Assembly: GCA_041441465.1 (NCBI GenBank)
Contig: JASDSY010000010.1
Location: 1 to 64,000 of the forward strand
Source: JASDSY01 sp041441465
GTDB lineage: Bacteria; Muiribacteriota; UBA9980
Direction: 5' to 3'
DNA: 64,000 bases
Position numbers and translations under genes: made by a program. The first letter of the stretch is position 1, and each line of letters starts with the position of its first letter. The notes beneath the pieces are model-generated. The model was not told the origin of the DNA. It saw nothing but the letters and a program-made list of their open reading frames with translations, and ran no database searches. Shown one piece after another: positions 16,389-26,200 of the stretch.

Positions 16389-16859
16389 TTATTTTTTAGG
16401 CAGCTGCCGCCGTATTCCGTTTAATTCTAAATCAAATTTTAAAATATTATCTATACTGCTTTGAAACCATATTAAATTATTAATCTCCAAAAACTCTTCC
16501 ATCGTTCTTTCAAATGGTGAAGTAAGGTTCAGCCCGATATTATAATTATCAAATTTCACACTTTTAAAACTAAAATTATTTTTACCGACAATTAATTTGG
16601 CCACAAAAAAATCATTATTAAAAATCCTTGAAACTTCATGTTCAATTATTTTAGCGTATTTCAACCAATTATCGCTGAAATATTCATTTATATCTTCTTT
16701 GAGTTGTAAGCCGATATAAGGATATTTATTATCATCGCCGACATGCCCGGCACATATTCCAACCAGCTCAAAATTTTCAAGAGAATTGAGAATTTCAAGC
16801 CATTTATCGGTAATCTCAATATCAACATCATGCGACCGCCATTTTCTGGTTAATTTCAT
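16389..16859 (-). CDS. Protein of unknown function, ~156 residues
   Basis: I do not recognise this protein. It has no signal peptide, repeats or metal motif. It contains the segment LVGICAGHVGDDNKYPYIGL (near 35-55) and alternating helices and strands, including IIEHEVSRIFNN and SFKSVKFDNYNIGL. The ATG at 16859 has GGAG 10 bases upstream; an in-frame TTG four codons earlier is too close to that site. It is isolated between the zinc-ribbon gene and the metG terminator. The DNA is A/T-rich like the rest of the 10.9-16.9 kb stretch. Confidence 0.6.
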   Translation of the reverse strand: MKLTRKWRSHDVDIEITDKWLEILNSLENFELVGICAGHVGDDNKYPYIGLQLKEDINEYFSDNWLKYAKIIEHEVSRIFNNDFFVAKLIVGKNNFSFKSVKFDNYNIGLNLTSPFERTMEEFLEINNLIWFQSSIDNILKFDLELNGIRRQLPKK

Positions 16860-17002
16860 ATATAACTTCAACTCCGAAAACTACGAATCGAAAATAAAAA
16901 TATATTATACCAAATTACCTTATAAAAATTAACATAAATATAAGCATCAATTAATGCGCCAAACAATAATATATTTGATCAAATGCTAAAATTAAATCAA
17001 CG

Positions 17003-17047
17003 ATAAAAAAAGAGGCATTCTGAACAAAAATTCAGTCTGCCTCTTTT
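17003..17047 (-). terminator. Rho-independent terminator of metG
   Basis: On the minus strand AAAAGAGGCAGACTGAA pairs with TTCAGAATGCCTCTTTT around a short loop, followed by a run of T. It lies about 70 bases after the metG stop codon. Confidence 0.85.
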
Positions 17048-17118
17048 CCGTTATATTTCCAGTTTACGGCCGTAAAAAATCAACCGAACCGGTTAAATTA
17101 TAAGTCCTTGTGTTTTTA

Positions 17119-19194
17119 TTATGATACTTTAGCGCCGCTTGCAATGCCTGACATCGGCGTTAGCAGACACAATGAATCGCCTGCCGAAGCGGCGAGGACC
17201 ATGCCTTCCGACATGCCGAATTTCATCTTGCGCGGTTTGAGGTTATTTACACAAATTACAGATTTGCCTACAAGGTCCTCTTTTTTGTAATATTTTTTTA
17301 TGCCGGCAAATACGTTTTTGCGGATATCGCCGATTTCAAGAGTCAGCTGCAAAAGCTTTTCCGCCCCCTCTACATCGTTTGCCTCGACGATTTTAGCGAC
17401 ACGCAGGTCAATTTTTTGAAAATCCTCGATCGAAATTTCAGAAACGTTCAATATAGAATCTTTTTCGGAATCCCTGGATTTTTCCTTACCTTTGTTATCA
17501 GCTGATTTCACGGCCGCGCCGCCAGCGGCAGCCGCTTTGACCGCTTTCTGGCTTTCTTTAGCCTCGGCTATCATTTTATCGATATTTTCCTGCTCGATTC
17601 TTACCATAAGCGGCTTAAACTCATTTATCTTATGATTCTCGAGGACTTTACTTATATCGTCCCAGGCCAGAACTCCTGTATTCAGGATTTCTTCGGCATT
17701 TTTGACATACTGCGGAAGTATAGGTTTCATATATATCATAAATATTTTGAAGCAATTCAAAACCGTCGACAATACTTTATGGCACTCAGGAAGGTTTTCT
17801 TTGACGAGCGCCCACGGTTTTTTGTCGTCGACATATTTATTTACATCATTTGCCAGTTTTATGACCGTCCCCATTACCGACGAATAATCGCGGTTTTCGT
17901 AATGCTTCGCGACTTCTTCAGCTGCCGCCTGACAATTTTTAACAAGCCCGGCACCTTCTAATGACATCGGGCCGATAACTCCGTCAAAATTCTTGTTGAG
18001 CATTCCGGCCACGCGCGAAGCGATGTTTGTGATATTGCCTACTAATTCCGAATTCACTTTATACAAGAAATCTTTAAGCGAAAGGTTAAGATCTTCAATG
18101 CCTGAATTCAATTTTGACGCATAATAATAACGAAGACATTCAGGATTCAAATATTTAAGATATGTTTTAGCGTTAATGAACGTGCCCTTCGATTTCGACA
18201 TTTTTTCGTTGTCGACTTTAAGCATGCCATGAACAAATACTTTGTTAGGCGTCTTGAAATCGGCCGCCATAAGCATTGCCGGCCAGAATAACGTATGGAA
18301 ATACAATATGTCTTTTCCTATGAAATGATAAATTTCACTATTCGGATCCGCCCACAATTCCTCGAAAGTTTTGTTATTGCGTACGGCCCAATTTTTAAGG
18401 CCGGCCATATACCCAACCGGAGCGTCAAGCCAGACATAAAAATATTTATCTTCCGTGCCAGGTATTTTAAAACCAAAATATGGAGCGTCTCTCGAGATGT
18501 CCCAATCACGCAAACCGTCCTTAAACCATTCCTGAAGCTTATTTGCGACCTCTACCTGAACATGATCGCCTTTAAGCCATTCCTGAAGTTTATCGGCCAT
18601 CATGCTTAATCTGAAAAAGAAATGCTTCGACTGTTTTTTTACCGGCGTACTGCGGCAGAGCGAGCAATAAGGCTCAACCACTTCAGTAACGGAATAAGTC
18701 GCTGAACATACATCGCATGAATCGCCATATTGATCCGGCGCCTTGCATTTCGGACAGGTGCCTTTTATAAAACGGTCCGGCAGAAACATTTTATCGTGTT
18801 CACAGTAAAGCTGCTCGATCATTACTTCGGATACCATATTTTTTTCGGCCATTTTTTTATATATAAGTTCAGAAAATTCCTTATTTTCAGGGCTATGCGT
18901 CGTGTAAAAATTGTCAAAATCAACGAAAAAAGCCGCAAAATCTTTTGAGTGCTCTTTATGAATATTATTTATCATTTCTTCCGGAGTTATGCCTTTATTG
19001 CGTGCTGAAATCATGATCGGAGTGCCGTGCGTATCGTCGCCGCAGATATAAACGCATTCATTGCCGTATAATTTCTGGAATCTTACGAATATATCAGTCT
19101 GAATATATTCGACAAGATGACCTATATGAATATCGCCATTCGCGTATGGCAATCCTGAAGTGACAATAATTTTTCTTTTATTCGATTTTTCCAA
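17119..19194 (-). CDS. metG: Methionyl-tRNA synthetase with C-terminal tRNA-binding domain
   Basis: This 691-residue cytosolic enzyme charges tRNA-Met with methionine. The class Ia signature HIGH is at 23-26 (ANGDIHIGHLVEY) and KMSKS at 331-335. The connective peptide has zinc-knuckle cysteines (C147/C150, C160/C163 and C177/C180), as in the long two-knuckle MetG form. The anticodon-binding helical domain follows, then a low-complexity Ala/Lys linker (KAVKAAAAGGAAVKS), then an EMAP-II/Arc1p-like OB-fold (from ~590: FQKIDLRVAKIVEA, ending LLTPMSGIASGAKVS). This is full length for the dimeric E. coli-type enzyme. It is monocistronic, with its own terminator. The identification is secure. Confidence 0.98.
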   Translation of the reverse strand: MEKSNKRKIIVTSGLPYANGDIHIGHLVEYIQTDIFVRFQKLYGNECVYICGDDTHGTPIMISARNKGITPEEMINNIHKEHSKDFAAFFVDFDNFYTTHSPENKEFSELIYKKMAEKNMVSEVMIEQLYCEHDKMFLPDRFIKGTCPKCKAPDQYGDSCDVCSATYSVTEVVEPYCSLCRSTPVKKQSKHFFFRLSMMADKLQEWLKGDHVQVEVANKLQEWFKDGLRDWDISRDAPYFGFKIPGTEDKYFYVWLDAPVGYMAGLKNWAVRNNKTFEELWADPNSEIYHFIGKDILYFHTLFWPAMLMAADFKTPNKVFVHGMLKVDNEKMSKSKGTFINAKTYLKYLNPECLRYYYASKLNSGIEDLNLSLKDFLYKVNSELVGNITNIASRVAGMLNKNFDGVIGPMSLEGAGLVKNCQAAAEEVAKHYENRDYSSVMGTVIKLANDVNKYVDDKKPWALVKENLPECHKVLSTVLNCFKIFMIYMKPILPQYVKNAEEILNTGVLAWDDISKVLENHKINEFKPLMVRIEQENIDKMIAEAKESQKAVKAAAAGGAAVKSADNKGKEKSRDSEKDSILNVSEISIEDFQKIDLRVAKIVEANDVEGAEKLLQLTLEIGDIRKNVFAGIKKYYKKEDLVGKSVICVNNLKPRKMKFGMSEGMVLAASAGDSLCLLTPMSGIASGAKVS

Positions 19195-19452
19195 TTTCCA
19201 GTCTCCTTATCAAGAAAATTTTAAATTGCGTTTTATTTTTATCAGGTTTAATGTGAGTTATTCAAATTTAATATATTAATATCGGCGATTTGAATGATTT
19301 TATTTTTTTATATTGTCTATAATAATTAATTTTAAAACATATTCTAAACATAAAACTTTAATAATTTATCACAAAATGCAATCTCGATCGAGCTTTAAAA
19401 TGAATTTTAATTCATTTATAACCGCTTATAAAATAAGATTTATCATCGGCAT

Positions 19453-21069
19453 TTATTTTTCTTCCGGCACCATCGTTCTTACCAGTTCTACAACTTTCAG
19501 GTACGCGTCGGAATCCTTGGGCAGCATTGTGGCCAGTTTCCTGAAATTTTTATAAGCGTCATTCTTATTGCCTTTTCTGAATTTTATCTGGCCAAGCTGA
19601 TAATAGTAGGACGGCTCTGCTGGATTCATGGCGATAGCGCGGCTTACATATTCGTCGGCCGGCTCGAGCTTGCCGAGCTTGCTGTACATTACGCCGATAT
19701 TATAAACGATTCCGGGTTCGCGCGGATTGAGTTTCGCCGCGACAAGAAACAATTTTAAAGCCTCGTCATAATTCCCGCGCTCTGAATAAATAGTGGCAAG
19801 GTTATTATACGCCTCGATATAAGTTTTATCATAGTATATGGCCTTTTTGAAATATTCGTATGCCTCTTCGTAGCGGCCTTTCATTTTCAGGACAGCGCCC
19901 TTGTTATTGTTGGCGATTGGCGAATCAGGCGCGCGCATGAGCGCTTCTTCATAATACGAGAGCGCTCGGTCATAAACGCCTATATACATGTAATAGTCGC
20001 CTTCCTTGATAAGCTTTTCGACATCGTCAAATACTTTTTTAGTTTCGTTAGCCACAAGCACTGGAATTTCAAGTTTCGGTTTTTTCCTGAAACTGCCCGA
20101 ATCGGCGATAACCTTTCCATATTGATCAATTTTAAAATTTTTCGCAGGCGTGTCAAAAATCATCGGAATGCATTTATTTTCTTTCAACCTTGGAATATCG
20201 ACGGAAGCGAGGAGCTTTTTATTCTGCAATATTTCTGACGTTTCAGGAATTATGGAAACCGCACGCCAGTCGAGATTGCTTTTGATCTCGTTTTTAATTT
20301 CGATATCGAGATTATTTTTATAAAGCCCTTTCTGAAGTATCGCCTCGTCCTGATAAAGATGGCACTGGTTGACTATGAGCGCTTTGAATTTAGGGTCAAT
20401 GTCATTAATACCCTTCTGCCGTATTTTTTCACGAACTTTCTTAAGATAATTCAGCGCCAGTGATTCATTCCCATTATCTTTATTGTATTTAAAAATATAA
20501 AACCAGGACTCGATTCTGTCAGGGTTTTCTATCAAATCGTCTTTAAAAAACTGGGCTGCTTCGTCAAATTTTCCTTCAGTAAGCTTAGTAAGCCCCTGGT
20601 AATAATTTAAATTATTGATAGCTTCGTTAACTTTCTCATCAGCAGCCAGGCCGGCAGCCTTTAATGCCGCTTCGCCAGTCGCCGCGTCAGCGCCTTTACT
20701 TTCTTCAGATTTTCCTGCTTTTTTGCCGTCTGCAGGCGCATCTTTAGGTTTAGGAAGATCCTTAGGCAGGCTTTCTATCTCCTGCTTGCGTTTTTTCAGT
20801 TCATCGAGTTTCGCGATTCTTTCAATAAGCCACGTTTTTAATGACACTGCCTGCAAATTATCAGGATTTAATTTGATCGCCTTTTCGCAATATTCAAGAG
20901 CTTTTTCATAATTTTTGCGGTTCGAGGCATAATATTTTGCCTCCTGATACCAATGAAACGAATCCTGCTGATCAATAAGCGACACCTCGGCCAGAGCCGA
21001 TATGCCGCTTACAGATAATGCCGCAAATATTATAAAAATTGAAAGTTTTAGTTTCAGTTCAGATGCCAT
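19453..21069 (-). CDS. Exported TPR-repeat protein (538 residues)
   Basis: The N-terminus is a signal peptide (LKLSIFIIFAALSVSGISALA, with cleavage near residue 27), so the protein acts in the periplasm or outer envelope. A first TPR lies at ~37-75 (NYEKALEYCEKAIKLNPDN). A Pro/Ala/Lys-rich segment follows at ~95-135. The C-terminal ~180 residues hold four or more clean TPRs (YDRALSYYEEALMRAPDSPI, YEEAYEYFKKAIYYDKTYIE, YDEALKLFLVAAKLNPREPG). It ends with a stop 15 bases before the next exported TPR gene's reverse-order neighbour and probably shares an operon with it and secA upstream. Its partner is unknown; envelope assembly is inferred. Confidence 0.8.
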   Translation of the reverse strand: MASELKLKLSIFIIFAALSVSGISALAEVSLIDQQDSFHWYQEAKYYASNRKNYEKALEYCEKAIKLNPDNLQAVSLKTWLIERIAKLDELKKRKQEIESLPKDLPKPKDAPADGKKAGKSEESKGADAATGEAALKAAGLAADEKVNEAINNLNYYQGLTKLTEGKFDEAAQFFKDDLIENPDRIESWFYIFKYNKDNGNESLALNYLKKVREKIRQKGINDIDPKFKALIVNQCHLYQDEAILQKGLYKNNLDIEIKNEIKSNLDWRAVSIIPETSEILQNKKLLASVDIPRLKENKCIPMIFDTPAKNFKIDQYGKVIADSGSFRKKPKLEIPVLVANETKKVFDDVEKLIKEGDYYMYIGVYDRALSYYEEALMRAPDSPIANNNKGAVLKMKGRYEEAYEYFKKAIYYDKTYIEAYNNLATIYSERGNYDEALKLFLVAAKLNPREPGIVYNIGVMYSKLGKLEPADEYVSRAIAMNPAEPSYYYQLGQIKFRKGNKNDAYKNFRKLATMLPKDSDAYLKVVELVRTMVPEEK

Positions 21070-21084
21070 TAAAAACCCGCAGTA

Positions 21085-22011
21085 CTATTTTTTCTTCAGG
21101 TAAATATTCTGCCTGTAATATTTTTGTGAAAGATTACGCGCTTTTTTTAAAAGCTGCTTGCTGACTTCGATATTATCGAGGTTGCGCAAAATTTTCATAG
21201 CTTCGGCGTATTCCTGTTTTCTTTCGGCTGTAACTTCGGCAAGTAAAACATAAGCTTCGCCGTTATTTTTATCTTTTTCAATACACTTATTCAAGTATTT
21301 TATACCGGTTTCGAGATTCGATGAATGTTTGATCATTTCGTTATCGAGATAAATAGCCGCTATTTCATAATAACCCTGGGCGCTTTCAGGTTCTTTTACG
21401 GCAGCCGGCATATATTTTTTTATTGTGTTCAAAAAGCGGTTTGCGTTAGTCAATATTTTTTTATAATGCTTCGCTTCCTCGCCGGCGCTTTCAGGCATAA
21501 GGGTTATGCCTTTTGTTATCTCAAGTATCGCCTGTTCGAATTTGAAATCAAAATAAAGCAATTTTCCGTTCAAAAGCCTTATTTTATATTGTTCGGCGTT
21601 ATCTTTTAAAACTTCGGCCACTCTTTCGGAAATGCCTTCGAACCGGCCCTTGTTCATATCTTCTTCAATTACATAAACCATTGCGTTATAATTTTTAGGG
21701 GCTATTTTCAGTATATTTTTATAAGCGTCGTAAATTTTATCGTCGATGTCCTTGCAGTCGTTTGCCGAAAAATACGACTCCTTACGCATTTTAAAACCGT
21801 TTATAAGGCCTTCGTACGCTTCGACCGTAGGCGCCTTTGATATTTCAATTTCATATTTACTTATGACCGCGTTGGCAGCTTCCATTTTTCGCGGATTATA
21901 CTTTTCATTAATAGCGAACGCAGGAAGTTCTGATATAAATAAAATAAGAAACAAAACAAAAAAAACTTTTAATTTATTAAAATTAAAGAACAAAACCGCT
22001 CTTCCTTTCAT
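21085..22011 (-). CDS. Exported TPR-like helical protein (308 residues)
   Basis: A signal peptide or anchor is visible at residues ~14-33 (LKVFFVLFLILFISELPAFA). The rest is helical, with TPR/SEL-like hairpins such as KFEQAILEITKGITLMPESA and TGIKYLNKCIEKDKNNGEAY. There is no catalytic motif. It lies between secA and the 538-residue exported TPR gene, 15 bases from the latter and ~53 from secA, all on the minus strand. The two TPR proteins probably work together in the envelope. The chosen ATG lacks a strong ribosome site; a TTG ten codons later preceded by GGAAGAG is an alternative that keeps the signal peptide. Confidence 0.75.
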   Translation of the reverse strand: MKGRAVLFFNFNKLKVFFVLFLILFISELPAFAINEKYNPRKMEAANAVISKYEIEISKAPTVEAYEGLINGFKMRKESYFSANDCKDIDDKIYDAYKNILKIAPKNYNAMVYVIEEDMNKGRFEGISERVAEVLKDNAEQYKIRLLNGKLLYFDFKFEQAILEITKGITLMPESAGEEAKHYKKILTNANRFLNTIKKYMPAAVKEPESAQGYYEIAAIYLDNEMIKHSSNLETGIKYLNKCIEKDKNNGEAYVLLAEVTAERKQEYAEAMKILRNLDNIEVSKQLLKKARNLSQKYYRQNIYLKKK

Positions 22012-22024
22012 ATGGTTTTATGAC

Positions 22025-22048
22025 GGCGCGTCAGCAAATGTACGCGCC
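22025..22048. repeat. GC-rich hairpin in the secA-TPR intergenic gap
   Basis: GGCGCGT (22025-22031) pairs perfectly with ACGCGCC (22042-22048) around a 10-base loop. It stands between the secA stop and the downstream exported TPR gene. No clear T-run follows on the minus strand, so it may be a partial attenuator or an mRNA-stabilising stem rather than a full terminator. Confidence 0.5.
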
Positions 22049-22064
22049 GCCTTTAATTTTCAGC

Positions 22065-24593
22065 TTAAGCGCCGCAGCATTTTTTGTACTTCTTGCCTGA
22101 GCCGCACGGGCACATATCGTTACGGCCGATTTTAGTATTGTCTCTCTTAACGGTTTTAATCGTTTCAGCCTCGTCGCGGTTAGTAAAATAAACCTGTTTT
22201 TTAGGTTTTAATTCCTCCTCGACTACTTCTTCTTTAATAGGCTGGAGTTTAAATATCATTGAAACGCAATTTTCCTTGATGCCTTCGATCATCTGCTCGA
22301 ACATCATAGTGCCTTCGATTTTATACTCGACAAGCGGATCTTTCTGGCCGTAAGCGCGAAGCCCGATACCTTCCTCGAGATCGTCCATTGCAGTCAAATG
22401 CTCTTTCCATGAATCATCGATCATTTTAAGAAGTATATATTTTTGGAGGCTCACAAAAACCTCGCCGCCGATCGACTCGCGTTTAAGCTCATAAGCCTTT
22501 TTAGCTTCACTCAGAAGCATTTCATAAAGGTCGTTTTGAGTATATTTGGCAAGAACGGCAACTTCGATGCGAACGCCGAATATGTTATAAAAAAGATCTG
22601 AAAGCTTGCCATACTCGCGGTCTTCGTCATATTTATCAAAATCGATAAAATCGACGATCATATCTTCTATCAGTTCCTCGAACATTTCAAGAACGACTTC
22701 GGTAACATCGGCCGACTTCAATATCTGCTGCCTTTGTTTATAAATAGCGTCACGCTGGCTGTTCATAACGTCGTCATATTTCAAAACGTGTTTTCTTATG
22801 TCAAAATTACGCGCTTCGACGCGTTTTTGCGCGCTCTCGATCGCCCTCGAAACAAGGCCTGATTCAATAGGCACGCCCTCTTCCATACCAAGACTTTCCA
22901 TAATTCCTGAAATTTTATCCGAACCGAAAAGTCTCAAAAGGTCATCTTCGAGGGACAGAAAAAATCTCGAAATGCCAGGGTCGCCCTGACGTCCCGAACG
23001 TCCGCGAAGCTGGTTGTCAATACGGCGGCTTTCATGCCGTTCCGTGCCGATAACATACAATCCGCCGGCTTTTCTAGCGTCATCGTCGAGCACAATGTCG
23101 GTACCGCGGCCTGCCATGTTTGTGGCGATTGTTATTCCGCCGTGCTTGCCCGCTTCTTTGACAATTTCAGCTTCTTTTTCGTGGTGCTTGGCATTCAAAA
23201 CGCTGCAATTAATTCCGCGTTTTTTCAGCATATCAGCAAGAAGCTCTGATTTGTCGATAGCAGTCGTACCGACGAGAAGCGGCTGTTTCTTTTCGTTAAA
23301 AACCCTCTCGATTTCATCTGCGACCGCATTATATTTCTCTTTTTCAGTTCGGAATATGACATCCGCCGCGTCATCCCTCGAGATAGTTTTATTTGTAGGA
23401 ATAACGACCGTCTGCAATTTATAAATTTCTTCAAATTCTCGAGCTTCTGTTTCAGCGGTACCGGTCATGCCGCCCAATTTTTTATACATCCTGAAATAGT
23501 TTTGAAGCGTAATAGTAGCGAGTGTCTGGTTTTCGCGCAAAACTTTAACGCCTTCTTTAGCCTCGATCGACTGATGGAGCCCTTCAGAATAACGCCTGCC
23601 GAACATAAGACGCCCGGTAAATTCATCGACGATTATTACTTCGCCGTCTTTTACGACGTAATCGCGGTCTAATTTGAACAGGTTATTGGCTTTTAATGCC
23701 TGATGCAGAAGATGAACGTTTTTTATGTTGCCCGGATCGTACCAGTTAGAAATATTGCAAAGTTTTTCAACCCGCGCAACACCCTCTTCGGTTATTGAAA
23801 CGGTTTTCGATTTTTCGTCAACCTGGAAATCGACTTCGCGCCTTAACTGTTTAGCGATAGAAGTCATTTCATAATACTTGGCAGTGGCATTTTCAGCCGG
23901 GCCGGATATGATAAGCGGCGTTCTCGCTTCGTCGATTAATATCGAATCGACTTCGTCGACTATAGCAAAATTAAAATCGCGCTGTACGAGCTCATCAGGC
24001 GAAACAGCCATATTATTACGAAGGTAGTCAAAACCGAACTCGCTGTTTGTGCCGTAAGTTATATCGGCGTTATAAGCCTCGCGTTTTTCGGCAGAATCCA
24101 TATTGTTAAGTATTAAACCGACCGAAAGGCCCATAAATTTATAAACTTGACCCATCCACTCCGAGTCGCGCCGCGCGAGATATTCGTTGACTGTAACTAA
24201 GTGAACACCAAGTCCTGAAAGGGCATTTAAGTATAGCGGCAAAGTTGCCACGAGTGTTTTTCCTTCGCCGGTTTTCATTTCCGCGATTTTGCCTTTATGT
24301 AAAACAATACCGCCTATAAGCTGAACATCGAAATGCCTCATGTTTAAGACGCGGCGTGATGCCTCGCGAACTGCTGCGAAAGCTTCCGGCAATATATCGT
24401 CAAGGGTTTCGCCGGCGGCAAGCCTTTCCTTAAAATAAGGTGTTTTAGCCTGGAGCTGCTCATCCGTAAGCTTTTGCATCTCAGGTTCTAAACCGTTTAT
24501 GACATGAACTATTTCCATGCAGCGCCTGACCTCGCGGTCGCTTTTATTAAATAAGTAACGCATTCCGGCTACTAAACTATCAAAAATGCCCAT
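22065..24593 (-). CDS. secA: Preprotein translocase ATPase SecA
   Basis: SecA drives Sec-dependent export of unfolded proteins through SecYEG at the inner membrane. The 842-residue protein is full length. Walker A MKTGEGKT is at 106-113, and the DEAD-like motif in IVDEVDSILIDEART at 211-225. The preprotein cross-linking region follows, then nucleotide-binding domain 2 with TNMAGRGTDIVL and RIDNQLRGRSGRQGD. The C-terminus is a SEC-C zinc motif (CPCGSGKKYKKCC, cysteines 828/830/839/840) that binds SecB or ribosomes. AAAGGA precedes the ATG by ~10 bases. A terminator separates it from the upstream hpf/ptsN unit; two exported TPR genes follow it. Confidence 0.98.
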   Translation of the reverse strand: MGIFDSLVAGMRYLFNKSDREVRRCMEIVHVINGLEPEMQKLTDEQLQAKTPYFKERLAAGETLDDILPEAFAAVREASRRVLNMRHFDVQLIGGIVLHKGKIAEMKTGEGKTLVATLPLYLNALSGLGVHLVTVNEYLARRDSEWMGQVYKFMGLSVGLILNNMDSAEKREAYNADITYGTNSEFGFDYLRNNMAVSPDELVQRDFNFAIVDEVDSILIDEARTPLIISGPAENATAKYYEMTSIAKQLRREVDFQVDEKSKTVSITEEGVARVEKLCNISNWYDPGNIKNVHLLHQALKANNLFKLDRDYVVKDGEVIIVDEFTGRLMFGRRYSEGLHQSIEAKEGVKVLRENQTLATITLQNYFRMYKKLGGMTGTAETEAREFEEIYKLQTVVIPTNKTISRDDAADVIFRTEKEKYNAVADEIERVFNEKKQPLLVGTTAIDKSELLADMLKKRGINCSVLNAKHHEKEAEIVKEAGKHGGITIATNMAGRGTDIVLDDDARKAGGLYVIGTERHESRRIDNQLRGRSGRQGDPGISRFFLSLEDDLLRLFGSDKISGIMESLGMEEGVPIESGLVSRAIESAQKRVEARNFDIRKHVLKYDDVMNSQRDAIYKQRQQILKSADVTEVVLEMFEELIEDMIVDFIDFDKYDEDREYGKLSDLFYNIFGVRIEVAVLAKYTQNDLYEMLLSEAKKAYELKRESIGGEVFVSLQKYILLKMIDDSWKEHLTAMDDLEEGIGLRAYGQKDPLVEYKIEGTMMFEQMIEGIKENCVSMIFKLQPIKEEVVEEELKPKKQVYFTNRDEAETIKTVKRDNTKIGRNDMCPCGSGKKYKKCCGA

Positions 24594-24619
24594 TACTAAT
24601 CAGTCCTTTTAAAATTATT

Positions 24620-24670
24620 AAAAAGCACCAGCAAAAACCATTATAAAAAAGGTTGACTGATGCTTTTTTT
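24620..24670 (-). terminator. Bidirectional hairpin terminator after the hpf-ptsN unit
   Basis: AAAAAGCACCAG and CTGATGCTTTTT pair across a longer stem that also pairs AACC with GGTT. T-runs occur on both strands (seven T on the plus side). It lies between the PTS gene stop (24816) and secA start (24593), so it should end the hpf-ptsN transcript. The ~145 bases between it and that stop codon are relatively GC-rich and show no gene. Confidence 0.75.
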
Positions 24671-24815
24671 GAATATTCGCTAATTTTTAAATAAAGTTAG
24701 CTGTTTATTATACATTTGACGAATTTTACACGTGAACGAACACAATAAAGACCGTGACCCGCCATCCCAAACACACGCGGACGCAGCGATTATCAAAACA
24801 CCGCGCCTGTTGACC

Positions 24816-25286
24816 TTACTGATCAGCCTGATCGGCCTTCGCAAGTATGTCCAGAACTTCGGATTTATTATTAGCGCTCAAAATGCTTTCCCTGAATTCC
24901 TGCTGTCTTAAAAGCCTTGAAAGCTGAGCTAAAGCCTTTAAATAAACGCCGCCGACGTTTTTAGGCGCCGCGAGTAAAAATACAAGATTTACAGGTTTAT
25001 CGTCGAGAGAATCGAAGTCGATTCCCCGCGTCGAACGTCCAAATGCAATTGAAACTTCATTTATAACATCAGATTTGCCGTGAGGTATGGCAATACCTTT
25101 TCCTATACCGGTAGAACCAAGGTTCTCACGTTCTATAACCGACTTAAAATATATTTCTCTGTCGCTTACTTTTCCAGCTTTTTCAAGCAAAGTAACCATT
25201 TCCAGAATAACATCTTCTTTTTTTGATGCTTTAAGTTCAAGTTCGATTAATTCTTCGTTTATTAAATTTGTTAATCTCATATCCAT
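24816..25286 (-). CDS. ptsN: PTS EIIA domain protein, PtsN/nitrogen-type (fructose family)
   Basis: This ~156-residue protein is a single EIIA domain of the fructose/mannitol/nitrogen family. The phospho-acceptor histidine is in GKGIAIPHGKSD, preceded by the typical NLGSTGIG. The C-terminal LAQLSRLLRQQEFRESIL helix matches PtsN proteins. These usually act as regulatory phosphorelay components rather than sugar importers, affecting potassium and nitrogen physiology. The neighbouring hpf gene matches the common hpf-ptsN arrangement, which supports PtsN. AAAGGTGG lies 7 bases before the ATG at 25286; an upstream in-frame ATG is poorly placed. The presence of two cation antiporters nearby is suggestive only. 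Confidence 0.9.
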   Translation of the reverse strand: MDMRLTNLINEELIELELKASKKEDVILEMVTLLEKAGKVSDREIYFKSVIERENLGSTGIGKGIAIPHGKSDVINEVSIAFGRSTRGIDFDSLDDKPVNLVFLLAAPKNVGGVYLKALAQLSRLLRQQEFRESILSANNKSEVLDILAKADQADQ

Positions 25287-25387
25287 GTGAATTCCACCTT
25301 TAAAGCCGACTTTTAAGTCAAGTTTCAATCAAGTTTCAAGTCAAAATGCAATAGCAATTCCCCTGCCGTTTGACAGCGCCAAACCTA

Positions 25388-25954
25388 TTAAAAGTGAGGC
25401 TCGATCAAACCAATGTTACCGTCATTTCTGCGGTAAACAACGTTTACTTCGTTAGTCTGCGCGTTAGCGAAAACCACGAAATCCTGAGCAAGAAGGTCGA
25501 GCTGCATTGCAGCTTCATCGGTGAACATAGGTTTTAAAGCAAATTTTTTGGTACGGATAATTTTCGGATTGTTCGTGCCCGGTTCTTTGTCGCTTAATGA
25601 CAACACTTTGTGCACAGCTTCCGATTCGCGTTTCTGGTGCGCTTCGCGGCGCGGAATATCTTTCATTTTCTCTTTGTATTTTACAAGCTGTCTTTCGAGC
25701 TTATCTAATACGAGGTCGACTGCGGCATACATATCGAACGACGCTTCGCTCGCTCTTAATACTGCGCCGTTAGCCCATATCGTAACTTCGACGATCTGGC
25801 GTTCTTCTTTGTTTTTAGCCTGCTCAACCGAAAGGGTAACGTCGATTTCGATAATGTGTTCGAAATAATTCGAAAGTTTCGCGAATTTTTCCTTTACATA
25901 AGTGGTTAAAGCTTCTGTTAATTCAACATGTTTGCCATTAATAACAATGTTCAT
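25388..25954 (-). CDS. hpf: Ribosome hibernation-promoting factor, long form
   Basis: This 188-residue protein binds the small ribosomal subunit in stationary phase and promotes 100S dimers. The N-terminal ~100 residues are the HPF/YfiA fold (NIVINGKHVELTEALTTYVK, then VEVTIWANGAVLRASE and DMYAAVDLVLDKLERQLVKY). A basic linker follows. The C-terminal ~55 residues (KIIRTKKFALKPMFTDEAAM to NVVYRRNDGNIGLIEP) are the dimerisation domain found only in long HPF. AAGAGGTG sits 7 bases before the ATG at 25954; earlier in-frame starts lack a site. It is followed by ptsN on the same strand. Short repeats of CAAGTTTCAA lie between them. Confidence 0.96.
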   Translation of the reverse strand: MNIVINGKHVELTEALTTYVKEKFAKLSNYFEHIIEIDVTLSVEQAKNKEERQIVEVTIWANGAVLRASEASFDMYAAVDLVLDKLERQLVKYKEKMKDIPRREAHQKRESEAVHKVLSLSDKEPGTNNPKIIRTKKFALKPMFTDEAAMQLDLLAQDFVVFANAQTNEVNVVYRRNDGNIGLIEPHF

Positions 25955-26200
25955 TAAACTACACCTCTTCTTGATTTTTATTATTGCTTGATTTTTTCGT
26001 TTTATACATGTAAACACCGATAAATAAAAGGCGCCAACGTTCCAGCCGTCAATATTTTTCCATTTAAAAAACCTTTAGTATGCGCGCCGATCGCCAATAA
26101 TACATCGAAAATCAGAAAAAAATTATATCATATATTGAATTTTATGTCAAACTAAAACTTAATTAATTTAAAAATAATTTTTAAGCCAGGATTTTTAATT

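Noticed and set aside
24671..24815. GC-richer segment after the ptsN stop as a possible structured RNA
   Set aside because: No convincing long stem was found and it resembles nothing known; it is left as plain intergenic sequence.
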